Shown: one piece after another, positions 38,525 through 51,989 of the stretch
Numbering within the stretch: the stretch's first letter is position 1
How the letters are laid out: each line of letters starts with the position of its first letter
Assembly (NCBI GenBank): GCA_030762175.1
Contig: JAUJEO010000019.1
Span: forward strand, 4,098,001 to 4,162,000
From: Metallyticus violacea
Taxonomy: Eukaryota; Arthropoda; Insecta; Mantodea; Metallyticidae
DNA length: 64,000 bases
Direction: 5' to 3'
Made by a program: the position numbers and the translations under genes
Notes under the pieces: model-generated
The model's input: only the letters and a program-made list of their open reading frames with translations
Told to the model about the DNA's origin: nothing
Databases searched by the model: none

Positions 38525-41500
38525 CTGAGGCTATCAAACTAGTATAATGAAAGAGAACCAGTTATCTCAAATAAGAACGGAAAAAAGTGATTCAAAAGAC
38601 GTTTCCAAATTTGGAAAAATTTTTTTTTTCTTTTCGAGATTCTTTGCGCATAATATGCTTTACTGAGGCTAATAAACTAGTATAATGAAAGAGAACCAGC
38701 TATCTCAAATAAGAACGGAAAAAAGTGATTCAAACGACGTTTCCAAACTTCGAAAAAAATTTTTTTTCTTTTCTAGATTCTTTGCGCATAATATGCTTTA
38801 CTGAGGCTATCAAACTAGTATAATGAAAGAGAACCAGTTATCTCAAATAAGAACGGAAAAAGTGATTGAAACGACGTTTCCAAACTTCGAAAAAAATTTT
38901 TTTTCTTTTCGAGATTCTTTGCGCATAATATGCTTTACTGAGGCTATCAAACTAGTATAATGAAAGAGAACCAGTTATCTCAAATAAGAATGGAAAAAAA
39001 GTGATTCTAAGGAAGTTTCCAAACTTCGAAAAAAAATTTTTTCATTTCGAGATTCTTTGCGCATAATATGCTTTACTGAGGCTATCAAAGTAGTATAATG
39101 AAAGAGAACCAGTTATCTCAAATAAGAACGGAAAAAAAGTGATTCTAACGAAGATTCCAAACTTCGAAAAAAAATTTATTCTTTTCGAGATTCTTTGCGC
39201 ATAATATGCTCTTCTGAGGCTATCAAACTAGTATAATGAAAGAAAACCAGTTATCTCAAATAAGAACGGAAAATAAGTGATTCTAACGAAGTTTCCAAAC
39301 TTCGAAAAAATTTTTTTTTCTTTTCGAGATTCTTTGCGCATAATATGCTTTACTGAGGCTATCAAACTAGCATAATGAAAGAGAACCAGTTATCTCAAAT
39401 AGGAACGGAAAAAAAGTGATTCTAACGAAGTTTCCAAACTTCGAAAAAAATTTTTTTTCTTTTCGAAATTCTTTGTGCATAATATGCTTTTCTGAGGCTA
39501 TCAAACTGTATAATGAAAGAGAACTAGTTATCTCAAATAAGAACGGAAAAAAGTGATTCTAACGACGTTTCCAAACTTCGAAAAAATTTTTTTTCTTTTC
39601 GAGATTCTTTGCGCATAATATGCTTTTCTGAGGCTATCAAACTACTATAATGAAAGAGAACCAGTTATCTCAAATAAGAACGGAAAAAAAGTGATTTAAA
39701 CGACGTTTCCAAACTTCGAAAAAAATTTTTTTCTTTTCGAGATTCTTTTCGCATAATATGCTTTACTGAGGCTATCAAACTAGTATAATGAAAGAGAACC
39801 AGTTATCTCAAATAAGAACGGAAAAAAGTGATTCAAACGACGTTTCCAAACTTCGAAAAAAAGTTTTTTTCTTTTCGAGATTCTTTGCGCATAATATGCT
39901 TTACTGAGGCTATCAAACTAGTATAATGAAAGAGAACCAGTTATCTGAAATAAGAACGGAAAAAAGGGATTTAAACGACGTTTCCAAACTTCGAAAAAAA
40001 TTTTTTTTCTTTTCGAGATTCTTTGCGCATAATATGCTTTACTGAGGCTATCAAACTAGTACAACGAAAGAGAACCAGTTATCTCAAATAAGAACGGAAA
40101 AAAGTGATTCAAACGACGTTTCCAAACTTCGAAAAAAATTTTTTTAATTTTCGAGATTCTTTGCGCATAATATGCTTTACTGAGGCTATCAAACTAGTAT
40201 AATGAAAGAGAACCAGTTATCTCAAATAACAACGGAAAAAAGTGATTCAAACGACGTTTCCAAACTTCGAAAAATTTTTTTTTTCTTTTCGAGATTCTTT
40301 GCGCATAATATGCTTTACTGAGGCTATCAAACTAGTATAATGAAAGAGAACCAGTTATCTCAAATAAGAACGGAAAAAAAGTGATACAAACGAAGTTTCC
40401 AAACTTCGAAAAAAAAATTTTTTCCTTTGGAGATTCTTTGCGCATAATATGCTTTTCTGAGGCTATCAAAGTAGTATAATGAAAGAGAACCAGTTATCTC
40501 AAATAAGAACGGAAAAAAAAGTGATTCTAACGAAGTTTCCAAACTTCGAAATACATTTTTTTTCTTTACGAGATTCTTTGCGCATAATATGCTTTACTGA
40601 GGCTATCAAACTAGTATAATGAAAGAGAACCAGTTATCTCAAATAAGAAAGCAAAAAAAGTGATTCTAACGAAGTTTCCAAACTTCGAAAAAATTTTTTT
40701 TCTTTTCGAGATTCTTTGCGCATAATATAGTTTTCTGAGGCTATCAAACTAGTATAATGAAAGAGAACCAGCTATCTCAAATAAGAATGGAAAAAAAGTG
40801 ATTCTAAGGAAGTTTCTAAGCTTCGAAAAAAATTTTTTTTCATTTCGAGATTCTTTGCGCATAATATGCTTTTCTGAGGCTATCAAGCTACTATAATGAA
40901 AGAGAACCCGTTATCTCAAACAAGAAAGGAAAAAAAGTGATTCTAACGAAGTTTCCAAACTTCGAAAAAAATTTTTTTTCTTTTCGAGATTCTTTGCGCA
41001 TAATATGCTTTTCTGAGGCTATCAAACTGTATAATGAAAGAGAACTAGTTATCTCAAATAAGAACGGAAAAAAGTGATTCTAACGACGTTTCCAAACTTC
41101 GAAAAAAAATTTTTTTCTTTTCGAGATTCTTTGCGCATAATATGCTTTTCTGAGGCTATCAAACTACTATAATGAAAGAGAACCAGTTATCTCAAATAAG
41201 AACGGAAAAAAGTGATTCAAACGACGTTTCCAAACTTCGAAAATTTTTTTTTTCTTTTCGAGATTCTTTGCGCATAATATGCTTTACTGAGGCTATCAAA
41301 CTAGTATAATGAAAGAGAACCAGTTATCTCAAATAAGAACTGAAAATAGTGATTCTAACGACGTTTCCAAACTTCGAAAAAAATTTTTTTTCTTTTCGAG
41401 ATTCTTTGCGCATAATATGCTTCTCTGAGGCTATCAAACTAGTATAATGAAAGAGAACCAGTTATCTCAAACAAGAACGGAAAAAAAGTGATTCTAACGA

Positions 41501-42530
41501 AGTTTCCAAACTTCGAAAAAAATTTTTCTTCTTTTCGAGATTCTTTGCGCATAATATTCTTCTCTGAGGCTATCAAACTAGTATAATGAAAGAGAACAAG
41601 TTATCTCAAACAAGAACGGAAAAAAAGTGATTCTAACGAAGTTTCCAAACTTCGAAAAAAAATTTTTTTCTTTTCGAGATTCTTTGCGCATAATATGCAT
41701 TACTTAGGCTATCAAACTAGTATAATGAAAGAGAACCAGTTATCTCAAATAAGAACGGAAAAAAGTGATTCAACGACGTTTCCAAACTTCGAAAAAAAAT
41801 TTTTTTCTTTTCGAGATTCTTTGCGCATAATATGCTTTACTGAGGCTATCAAACTAGTATAATGAAAGAGAACCAGTTATCTGAAATAAGAACGGAAAAA
41901 AGTGATTTAAACGACGTTTCCAAACTTCGAAAAAAATTTTTTTTCTTTTCGAGATTCTTTGCGCATAATATGCTTTACTGAGGCTATCAAACTAGTATAA
42001 CGAAAGAGAACCAGTTATCTCAAATAAGAACGGAAAAAAGTGATTCAAACGACGTTTCCAAACTTCGAAAAAAATTTTTTTTCTTTTCGAGATTCTTTGC
42101 GCATAATATGCTTTACTGAGGCTATCAAAAGAGTATAATGAAAGAGAACCAGTTATCTCAAATAAAAACGGAAAAAAGTGATTCAAACGACGTTTCCAAA
42201 CTTCGAAAAAATTTTTTTTTCTTTTCGAGATTCTTTGCTCATAATATGCTTTACTGAGGCTATCAAACTAGTATAATGAAAGAGAACCAGTTACCTCAAA
42301 TAAGAACGGAAAAAAGTGATTGAAACGACGTTTCCAAACTTCGAAAAAATTTTTTTTTCTTTTCGAGATTCTTTGCGCATAATATGCTTTACTGAGGCTA
42401 TCAAACTAGTATAATGAAAGAGAACCAGTTATCTCAAATAAGAACGGAAAAAAAGTGATTCTAACGAAGTTTCCAAACTTCGAAAAAAATTTTTTTTCTT
42501 TTCGAAATTCTTTGCGCATAATATGCTTTT

Positions 42531-43140
42531 CTGAGGCTATCAAATTAGTATACTGAAAGAGAACCAGTTATCTCAAATAAGAACGGAAAAAAAGTGATAC
42601 AAACGAAGTTTCCAAACTTCGAAAAAAAATTTTTTTCCTTTCGAGATTCTTTGCGCATAATATGCTTTTCTGAGGCTATCAAAGTAGTATAATGAAAGAG
42701 AACCAGTTATCTCAAATAAGAACGGAAAAAAAGTGATTCTAACGAAGTTTCCAAACTTCGAAATACATTTTTTTTCTTTACGAGATTCTTTGCGCATAAT
42801 ATGCTTTATAAAGGCTATCAAACTAGTATAATGAAAGAGAACCAGTTATATCAAATAAGAACGGAAAAAAAGTGATTCTAACGAAGTTTCCAAACTTCGA
42901 AAAAAATTTTTTTTCTTTTCGAAATTCTTTGCGCATAATATGCTTTTCTGAGGCTATCAAATTAGTATACTGAAAGAGAACCAGTTATCTCAAATAAGAA
43001 CGGAAAAAAAGTGATACAAACGAAGTTTCCAAACTTCGAAAAAAAATTTTTTTCCTTTCGAGATTCTTTGCGCATAATATGCTTTTCTGAGGCTATCAAA
43101 GTAGTATAATGAAAGAGAACCAGTTATCTCAAATAAGAAC
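42531..43140. repeat. 417-bp trimer with partial second copy
   Basis: The three monomers are, in order: one starting AATTAGTATACTGAAAG and carrying GTGATACAAACG; one with AAAGTAGTATAATG and GAAATACATTTTTTTTC plus CTTTACGAG; and one opening with TAAAGGCTATC and TTATATCAAATAAG. The unit at 42531-42947 is followed at 42948 by a second copy, which keeps the first monomer and the start of the second and then switches at about 43,140 to a class I monomer (ACGACGTCTCC). Confidence 0.85.
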
Positions 43141-43380
43141 GGAAAAAAGTGATTCAAACGACGTCTCCAAACTTCGAAAAAAAATTTTTTTTCTTTTCGA
43201 GATTCTTTGCGCATAATATGCTTTACTGAGGCTATCAAACTAGTATAATGAAAGAGAACCAGTTATCTGAAATAAGAACGGAAAAAAGTGATTTAAACGA
43301 CGTTTCCAAACTTCGAAAAAAAATTTTTTTCTTTTCGAGATTCTTTGCGCATAATATGCTTTACTGAGGCTATCAAACTA

Positions 43381-45100
43381 GTATAACGAAAGAGAACCAG
43401 TTATCTCAAATAAGAACGGAAAAAAGTGATTCAAACGACGTTTCCAAACTTCGAAAAAAAATTTTTGTCTTTTCGAGATTCTTTGCGCATAATATGCTTT
43501 ACTGAGGCTATCAAACTAGTATAATGAAAGAGAACCAGTTATCTCAAATAAGAACAGAAAAAAGTGATTCAAAAGACGTTTCCAAATTTGGAAAAAATTT
43601 TTTTTTCTTTTCGAGATTCTTTGCGCATAATATGCTTTACTGAGGCTAATAAACTAGTATAATGAAAGAGAACCAGTTATCTCAAATAAGAACGGAAAAA
43701 AGTGATTCAAACGACGTTTCCAAACTTCGAAAAAATTTTTTTTTCTTTTCGAGATTCTTTGCGCATAATATGCTTTACTGAGGCTATCAAACTAGTATAA
43801 TGAAAGAGAACCAGTTATCTCAAATAAGAACGGAAAAAAGTGATTGAAACGACGTTTCAAAACTTCGAAAAAATTTTTTTTTCTTTTCGAGATTCTTTGC
43901 GCATAATATGCTTTACTGAGGCTATCAAACTAGTATAATGAAAGAGAACCAGTTATCTCAAATAAGAATGGAAAAAAAGTGATTCCAAAGAAGTTTCCAA
44001 ACTTCGAAAAAATTTTTTTTCATTTCGAGATTCTTTGCGCATAATATGCTTTACTGAGGCTATCAAAGTAGTATAATGAAAGAGAACCAGTTATCTCAAA
44101 TAAGAACGGAAAAAAAGTGATTCTAACGAAGATTCCAAACTTCGAAAAATTTTTTTTTTCTTTTCGAGATTCTTTGCGCATAATATGCTTTACTGAGGCT
44201 ATCAAACCAGTATAATGAAAGAGAACCATTTATCTCAAATAACAACGGAAAAAAGTGATTCAAACGAAGTTTCCAAACTTCGAAAAAAAATTTTTCTTTT
44301 CGAGATTTTTTGCGCATAATATGCTCTTCTGAGGCTATCAAACTAGTATAATGAAAGAGAACCAGTTATATCAAATAAGAACGGAAAATAAGTGATTCTA
44401 ACGAAGTTTCCAAACTTCGAAAAATTTTTTTTTTCTTTTCGAGATTCTTTGCGCATAATATGCTTTACTGAGGCTATCAAACCAGTATAATGAAAGATAA
44501 CCAGTTAGCTCAAATAAGAACGGAAAAAAAGTGATTCTAACGAAGTTTCCAAACTTCGAAAAAAATTTTTTTTCTTTTCGAGATTCTTTGCGCATAATAT
44601 GCTTTTATGAGGCTATCAAACTGTATAATGAAAGAGAACTAGTTATCTCAAATAAGAACAGAAAAAAGTGATTATAACGACATTTCCAAACTTCGAAAAA
44701 TTTTTTTTTTCTTTTCGAGATTCTTTGCGCATAATATGCTTCTCTGAGGCTATCAAACTAGTATAATGAAAGAGAACCAGTTATCTCAAACAAGAACGGA
44801 AAATAAGTGATTCTAACGAAGTTTCCAAACTTCGAAAAAAATTTTTTTTCTTTTCGAGATTCTTTGTGCATAATATGCTTTTCTGAGGCTATCAAACTGT
44901 ATAATGAAAGAGAACTAGTTATCTCAAATAAGAACGGAAAAAAGTGATTCTAACGACGTTTCCAAACTTCGAAAAAAATGTTTTTCTTTTCGAGATTCCT
45001 TGCGCATAATATGCTTTTCTGAGGCTATCAAACTACTATCATGAAAGAGAACCAGTTATCTCAAATAAAAACGGAAAAATAGTGATTTAAACGACGTTTC
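43381..45100. repeat. Right higher-order unit, 2,761/2,900-bp offset, copy 1
   Basis: Markers ATAACGAAAGAG, CAAAAGACG, CTAAGAAG-type CATTTCGAG, TTAGCTCAAATAAG, CTTTTATGAGGC and TTTGTGCATAATATGC occur in this order and again 2,761 bp later. From about 44,400 the offset becomes 2,900 because the second copy has one more monomer. In this copy the marker monomer reads CCAAAGAAG rather than CTAAGGAAG. Confidence 0.75.
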
Positions 45101-45840
45101 CAAACTTCGAAAAAATTTTTTTTCTTTTCGAGATTCTTTGCGCATAATATGCTTTACTGAGGCTATCAAACTAGTATAATGAAAGAGAACCAGTTATCTC
45201 AAATAAGAACGGAAAAAAGTGATTCAAACGACGTTTCCAAACTTCGAAAAAAAATTTTTTCTTTTCGAGATTCTTTGCGCATAATATGCTTTACTGAGGC
45301 TATCAAACTAGTATAATGAAAGAGAACCAGTTATCTGAAATAAGAACGGAAAAAAGGGATTTAAACGACGTTTCCAAACTTCGAAATAAATTTTTTTTCT
45401 TTTCTTGATTCTTTGCGCATAATATGCTTTACTGAGGCTATCAAACTAGTATAACGAAAGAGAACCAGTTATCTCAAATAAGAAAGGAAAAAAGTGATTC
45501 AAACGACGTTTCCAAACTTCGAAAAAAATTTTTTTTCTTTTCGAGATTCTTTGCGCATAATATCCTTTACTGAGGCTATCAAACTAGTATAATGAAAGAG
45601 AACCAGTTATCTCAAATAAGAACGGAAAAAAGTGATTCAAACGACGTTTCCAAACTTCGAAAAAAATTTTTTTTCTTTTCGAGATTCTTTGCGCATAATA
45701 TGCTTTACTGAGGCTATCAAACTAGTATAATGAAAGAGAACCAGTTATCTCAAATAAGAACGGAAAAAAGTGATTTAAACGACGTTTCCAAACTTCGAAA
45801 AAATTTTTTTTCTTTTCGAGATTCTTTGCGCATAATATGC

Positions 45841-45847
45841 TTTATGC
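45841..45847 (+). other. 7-bp insertion TTTATGC at a monomer junction
   Basis: The junction reads ATATGC-TTTATGC-TTTACTGAGG in place of ATATGCTTTACTGAGG. The extra seven bases look like slippage of the adjoining TATGCTTTA. The same rare change occurs at 49575-49581, 3,734 bp away, showing common descent of those two junctions. Confidence 0.85.
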
Positions 45848-46141
45848 TTTACTGAGGCTATCAAACTAGTATAATGAAAGAGAACCAGTTATCTCAAATA
45901 AGAACGGAAAAAAGTGATTCAAACGACGTCTCAAACTTCGAAAAAAAATTTTTTTCCTTTCGAGATTCTTTGCGCATAATATGCTTTACTGAGGCTATCA
46001 AACTAGTATAATGAAAGAGAACCAGTTATCTGAAATAAGAACGGAAAAAAGTGATTTAAACGACGTTTCCAAACTTCGAAAAAAAATTTTTTTCTTTTCG
46101 AGATTCTTTGCGCATAATATGCTTTACTGAGGCTATCAAAC

Positions 46142-48050
46142 TAGTATAACGAAAGAACCAGTTATCTCAAATAAGAACGGAAAAAAGTGATTCAAACGAC
46201 GTTTCCAAACTTCGAAAAAAATTTTTTTTCTTTTCGAGATTCTTTGCGCATAATATGCTTTACTGAGGCTATCAAACTAGTATAATGAAAGAGAACCAGT
46301 TATCTCAAATAAGAACGGAAAAAAGTGATTCAAAAGACGTTTCCAAATTTGGAAAAAATTTTTTTTTCTTTTCGAGATTCTTTGCGCATAATATGCTTTA
46401 CTGAGGCTAATAAACTAGTATAATGAAAGAGAACCAGTTATCTCAAATAAGAACGGAAAAAAGTGATTCAAACGACGTTTCCAAACTTCGAAAGATTTTT
46501 TTTTTCTTTTCGAGATTCTTTGCGCATAATATGCTTTACTGAGGCTATCAAACTAGTATAATGAAAGAGAACCAGTTATCTCAAATAAGAACGGAAAAAA
46601 GTGATTGAAACGACGTTTCCAAACTTCGAAAAAAATTTTTTTTCTTTTCGAGATTCTTTGCGCATAATATGCTTTACTGAGGCTATCAAACTAGTATAAT
46701 GAAAGAGAACCAGTTATCTCAAATAAGAATGGAAAAAAAGTGATTCTAAGGAAGTTTCCAAACTTCGAAAAAAATTTTTTTCATTTCGAGATTCTTTGCG
46801 CATAATATGCTTTACTGAGGCTATCAAAGTAGTATAATGAAAGAGAACCAGTTATCTCAAATAAGAACGGAAAAAAAGTGATTCTAACGAAGATTCCAAA
46901 CTTCGAAAAATTTTTTTTTTCTTTTCGAGATTCTTTGCGCATAATATGCTTTACTGAGGCTATCAAACTAGTATAATGAAAGAGAACCATTTATCTCAAA
47001 TAATAACGGAAAAAAGTGATTCAAACGAAGTTTCCAAACTTCGAAAAAAAATTTTTCTTTTCGAGATTCTTTGCGCATAATATGCTCTTCTGAGGCTATC
47101 AAACTAGTATAATGAAAGAGAACCAGTTATCTCAAATAAGAACGGAAAATAAGTGATTCTAACGAAGTTTCCAAACTTCGAAAAAATTTTTTTTTCTTTT
47201 CGAGATTCTTTGCGCATAATATGCTTTACTGAGGCTATCAAACTAGCATAATGAAAGAGAACCAGTTATCTCAAATAAGAACGGAAAAAAAGTGATTCTA
47301 ACGAAGTTTCCAAACTTCGAAAAAAATTTTTTTTCTTTTCGAGATTCTTTGCGCATAATATGCTTTTCTGAGGCTATCAAACCAGTATAATGAAAGAGAA
47401 CCAGTTAGCTCAAATAAGAACGGAAAAAAAGTGATTCTAACGAAGTTTCCAAACTTCGAAAAAAATTTTTTTTCTTTTCGAGATTCTTTGCGCATAATAT
47501 GCTTTTATGAGGCTATCAAACTGTATAATGAAAGAGAACTAGTTATCTCAAATAAGAACAGAAAAAAGTGATTCTAACGACATTTCCAAACTTCGAAAAA
47601 AATTTTTTTTCTTTTCGAGATTCTTTGCGCATAATATGCTTCTCTGAGGCTATCAAACTAGTATAATGAAAGAGAACCAGTTATCTCAAACAAGAACGGA
47701 AAAAAAGTGATTCTAACGAAGTTTCCAAACTTCGAAAAAAATTTTTTTTCTTTTCGAGATTCTTTGTGCATAATATGCTTTTCTGAGGCTATCAAACTGT
47801 ATAATGAAAGAGAACTAGTTATCTCAAATAAGAACGGAAAAAAGTGATTCTAACGACGTTTCCAAACTTCGAAAAAAATTTTTTTCTTTTCGAGATTCTT
47901 TGCGCATAATATGCTTTTCTGAGGCTATCAAACTACTATAATGAAAGAGAACCAGTTATCTCAAATAAGAACGGAAAAAAAGTGATTTAAACGACGTTTC
48001 CAAACTTCGAAAAAATTTTTTTTCTTTTCGAGATTCTTTGCGCATAATAT
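46142..48050. repeat. Right higher-order unit, copy 2
   Basis: This is the second occurrence of the order described at 43381-45100. It begins with ATAACGAAAGAACC (two bases lost). The additional monomer with AACTAGCATAATG at 47229-47367 explains the shift from 2,761 to 2,900 bp. A third occurrence follows at about 49,740-51,117 (offset 3,598), after which the order breaks at ACTACTATAATG. Confidence 0.75.
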
Positions 48051-49574
48051 GCTTTACTGAGGCTATCAAACTAGTATAACGAAAGAGAACCAGTTATCTC
48101 AAATAATAACGGAAAAAATTGATTCAAACGACGTTTCCAAACTTCGGAAAAAATTTTTTTTCTTTTCGAGATTCTTTGCGCATAATATGCTTTACTGAGG
48201 CTATCAAACTAGTATAATGAAAGAGAACCAGTTATCTCAAATAAGAACGGAAAAAAGTGATTCAAACGACGTTTCCAAACTTCGAAAAAAATTTTTTTTC
48301 TTTTCGAGATTCTTTGCGCATAATATGCTTTACTGAGGCTATCAAACTAGTATAATGAAAGAGAACCAGTTATCTCAAATAAGAACGGAAAAAAAGTGAT
48401 ACAAACGAAGTTTCCAAACTTCGAAAAAAAATTTTTTTCCTTTCGAGATTCTTTGCGCATAATATGCTTTTCTGAGGCTATCAAAGTAGTATAATGAAGG
48501 AGAACCAGTTATCTCAAATAAGAACGGAAAAAAAGTGATTCTAACGAAGTTTCCAAACTTCGAAATACATTTTTTTTCTTTACGAGATTCTTTGCGCATA
48601 ATATGCTTTACTGAGGCTATCAAACTAGTATAATGAAAGAGAACCAGTTATCTCAAATAAGAACGGAAAAAAAGTGATTCAAACGAAGTTTCCTAACTTC
48701 GAAAAAAAATTTTTTTCTTTTCGAGATTCTTTGCGCATAATATGCTTTTCTGAGGCTATCAAACTAGTATAATGAAAGAGAACCAGTTATCTCAAATAAG
48801 AAAGCAAAAAAAGTGATTCTAACGAAGTTTCCAAACTTCGAAAAAAATTTTTTCTTTTCGAGATTCTTTGCGCATAATATGGTTTTCTGAGGCTATCAAA
48901 CTAGTATAATGAAAGAGAACCAGTTATCTCAAATAAGAACGGAAAATAGTGATTCTAACGACGTTTCCAAACTTCGAAAAAAATTTTTTTTCTTTTCGAG
49001 ATTCTTTGCGCATAATATGCTTCTCTGAGGCTATCAAACTAGTATAATGAAAGAGAACCAGTTATCTCAAACAAGAACGGAAAAAAAGTGATTCTAACGA
49101 AGTTTCCAAACTTCGAAAAAAATTTTTCTTCTTTTCGAGATTCTTTGCGCATAATATTCTTCTCTGAGGCTATCAAACTAGTATAATGAAAGAGAACAAG
49201 TTATCTCAAACAAGAACGGAAAAAAAGTGATTCTAACGAAGTTTCCAAACTTCGAAAAAAATTTTTTTCTTTTCGAGATTCTTTGCGCATAATATGCTTT
49301 ATAAAGGCTATCAAACTAGTATAATGAACGAGAACCAGTTATATCAAATAAGAACGGAAAAAAAGTGATTCAAACGAAGTTTCCAAACTTCGAAAAAAAA
49401 TTTTTTTCTTTTCGAGATTCTTTGCGCATAATATTCTTTTCTGAGCCTATCAAACTAGTATAATGAAAGAGAACCAGTTATCTCAAATAAGAAAGGAAAA
49501 AAAGTGATTCTAACGAAGTTTCCAAACTTCGAAAAAATTTTTTTTCTTTTCGAGATTCTTTGCGCATAATATGC

Positions 49575-49581
49575 TTTATGC
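49575..49581 (+). other. 7-bp insertion TTTATGC, second occurrence
   Basis: This is the same insertion as at 45841-45847 and at the same point in the monomer. The neighbouring sequence up to the CAAAAGACG marker is one monomer shorter than at the first site (353 against 488 bp). Confidence 0.85.
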
Positions 49582-49740
49582 TTTACTGAGGCTATCAAAC
49601 TAGTATAATGAAAGAGAACCAGTTATCTCAAATAAGAACGGAAAAAAGTGATTTAAACGACGTTTCCAAACTTCGAAAAAAAAATTTTTTCTTTTCGAGA
49701 TTCTTTGCGCATAATATGCTTTACTGAGGCTATCAAACTA

Positions 49741-51117
49741 GTATAACGAAAGAGAACCAGTTATCTCAAATAAGAACGGAAAAAAGTGATTCAAACGACG
49801 TTTCCAAACTTCGAAAAAAATTTTTTTTCTTTTCGAGATTCTTTGCGCATAATATGCTTTACTGAGGCTATCAAACTAGTATAATGAAAGAGAACCAGTT
49901 ATCTCAAATAAGAACGGAAAAAAGTGATTCAAAAGACGTTTCCAAATTTGGAAAAAATTTTTTTTTCTTTTCGAGATTCTTTGCGCATAATATGCTTTAC
50001 TGAGGCTAATAAACTAGTATAATGAAAGAGAACCAGTTATCTCAAATAAGAACGGAAAAAAGTGATTCAAACGACGTTTCCAAACTTCGAAAAAATTTTT
50101 TTTTCTTTTCGAGATTCTTTGCGCATAATATGCTTTACTGAGGCTATCAAACTAGTATAATGAAAGAGAACCAGTTATCTCAAATAAGAACGGAAAAAAG
50201 TGATTGAAACGACGTTTCCAAACTTCGAAAAAATTTTTTTTTCTTTTCGAGATTCTTTGCGCATAATATGCTTTACTGAGGCTATCAAACTAGTATAATG
50301 AAAGAGAACCAGTTATTAAAATAAGAATGGAAAAAAAGTGATTCTAAGGAAGTTTCCAAACTTCGAAAAAATTTTTTTTCATTTCGAGATTCTTTGCGCA
50401 TAATATGCTTTACTGAGGCTATCAAAGTAGTATAATGAAAGAGAACCAGTTATCTCAAATAAGAACGGAAAAAAAGTGATTCTAACGAAGATTCCAAACT
50501 TCGAAAAATTTTTTTTTTCTTTTCGAGATTCTTTGCGCATAATATGCTTTACTGAGGCTATCAAACTAGTATAATGAAAGAGAACAATTTATCTCAAATA
50601 ACAACGGAAAAAAGTGAACCAAACGAAGTTTCCAAACTTCGAAAAAAAATTTTTCTTTTCGAGATTCTTTGCGCATAATATGCTCTTCTGAGGCTATCAA
50701 ACTAGAATAATGAAAGAGAACCAGTTATCTCAAATAAGAACGGAAAATAAGTGATTCTAACGAAGTTTCCAAACTTCGAAAAAATTTTTTTTTCTTTTCG
50801 AGATTCTTTGCGCATAATATGCTTTACTGAGGCTATCAAACTAGCATAATGAAAGAGAACCAGTTATCTCAAATAAGAACGGAAAAAAAGTGATTCTAAC
50901 GAAGTTTCCAAACTTCGAAAAAAATTTTTTTTCTTTTCGAGATTCTTTGCGCATAATATGCTTTTCTGAGGCTATCAAACCAGTATAATGTAAGAGAACC
51001 AGTTAGCTCAAATAAGAACGGAAAAAAAGTGATTCTAACGAAGTTTCCAAACTTCGAAAAAATTTTTTTTTCTTTTCGAGATTCTTTGCGCATAATATGC
51101 TTTTCTGAGGCTATCAA
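49741..51117. repeat. Right higher-order unit, copy 3 (truncated)
   Basis: This unit matches about 46,143-47,519 at an offset of 3,598 bp. Private changes include CAGTTATTAAAATAAG near 50,312, AAGTGAACCAAACG near 50,613 and AACTAGAATAATG near 50,700. At 51,117 the AACTGTATAATG continuation of the other copies is replaced by ACTACTATAATG, so several monomers are missing at this join. Confidence 0.75.
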
Positions 51118-51989
51118 ACTACTATAATGAAAGAGAAACAGTTATCTCAAATAAGAACGGAAAAAAAGTGATTTAAACGACGTTTCCAAACTTCGAAAAA
51201 ATTTTTTTTCTTTTCGAGATTCTTTGCGCATAATATGCTTTACTGAGGCTATCAAACTAGTATAATGAAAGAGAACCAGTTATCTCAAATAAGAACGGAA
51301 AAAAGTGATTCAAACGACGTTTCCAAACTTCGAAAAAAAATTTTTTTCTTTTCGAGATTCTTTGCGCATAATATGCTTTACTGAGGCTATCAAACTAGTA
51401 TAATGAAAGAGAACCAGTTATCTGAAATAAGAACGGAAAAAAGGGATTTAAACGACGTTTCCAAACTTCGAAATAAATTTATTTTCTTTTCTTGATTCTT
51501 TGCGCATAATATGCTTTACTGAGGCTATCAAACTAGTATAACGAAAGAGAACCAGTTATCTCAAATAAGAACGGAAAAAAGTGATTCAAACGACGTTTCC
51601 AAACTTCGAAAAAAATTTTTTTTCTTTTCGAGGTTCTTTGCGCATAATATGCTTTACTGAGGCTATCAAACTAGTATAATGAAAGAGAACCAGTTATCTC
51701 AAATAAGAACGGAAAAAAAGTGATACAAACGAAGTTTCCAAACTTCGAAAAAAAATTTTTTTCCTTTCGAGATTCTTTGCGCATAATATGCTTTTCTGAG
51801 GCTATCAAAGTAGTATAATGAAAGAGAACCAGTTATTTCAAATAAGAACGGAAAAAAAGTGATTCTAACGAAGTTTCCAAACTTCGAAATACATTTTTTG
51901 TCTTTACGAGATTCTTTGCGCATAATATGCTTTACTGAGGCTATCAAACTAGTATAATGAAAGAGAACCAATTATCTCAAATAAGAACG

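Larger units (their letters stand above)
36585..43364. repeat. Right domain, proximal part with marker monomer CTAAGGAAG
   Basis: This stretch is class I and class II monomers in higher-order order. The CTAAGGAAG/CATTTCGAG marker monomer occurs at about 36,643 and 38,990 (2,347 bp, 17 monomers), and a CAAAAGACG/CCAAATTTGG monomer occurs at 38,591. A first GAAATACATT monomer lies at about 40,550. Occasional ATAACGAAAGAG monomers (38,270; 42,000; 43,384) have TAATG changed to TAACG. I see nothing in it other than satellite. Confidence 0.75.
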
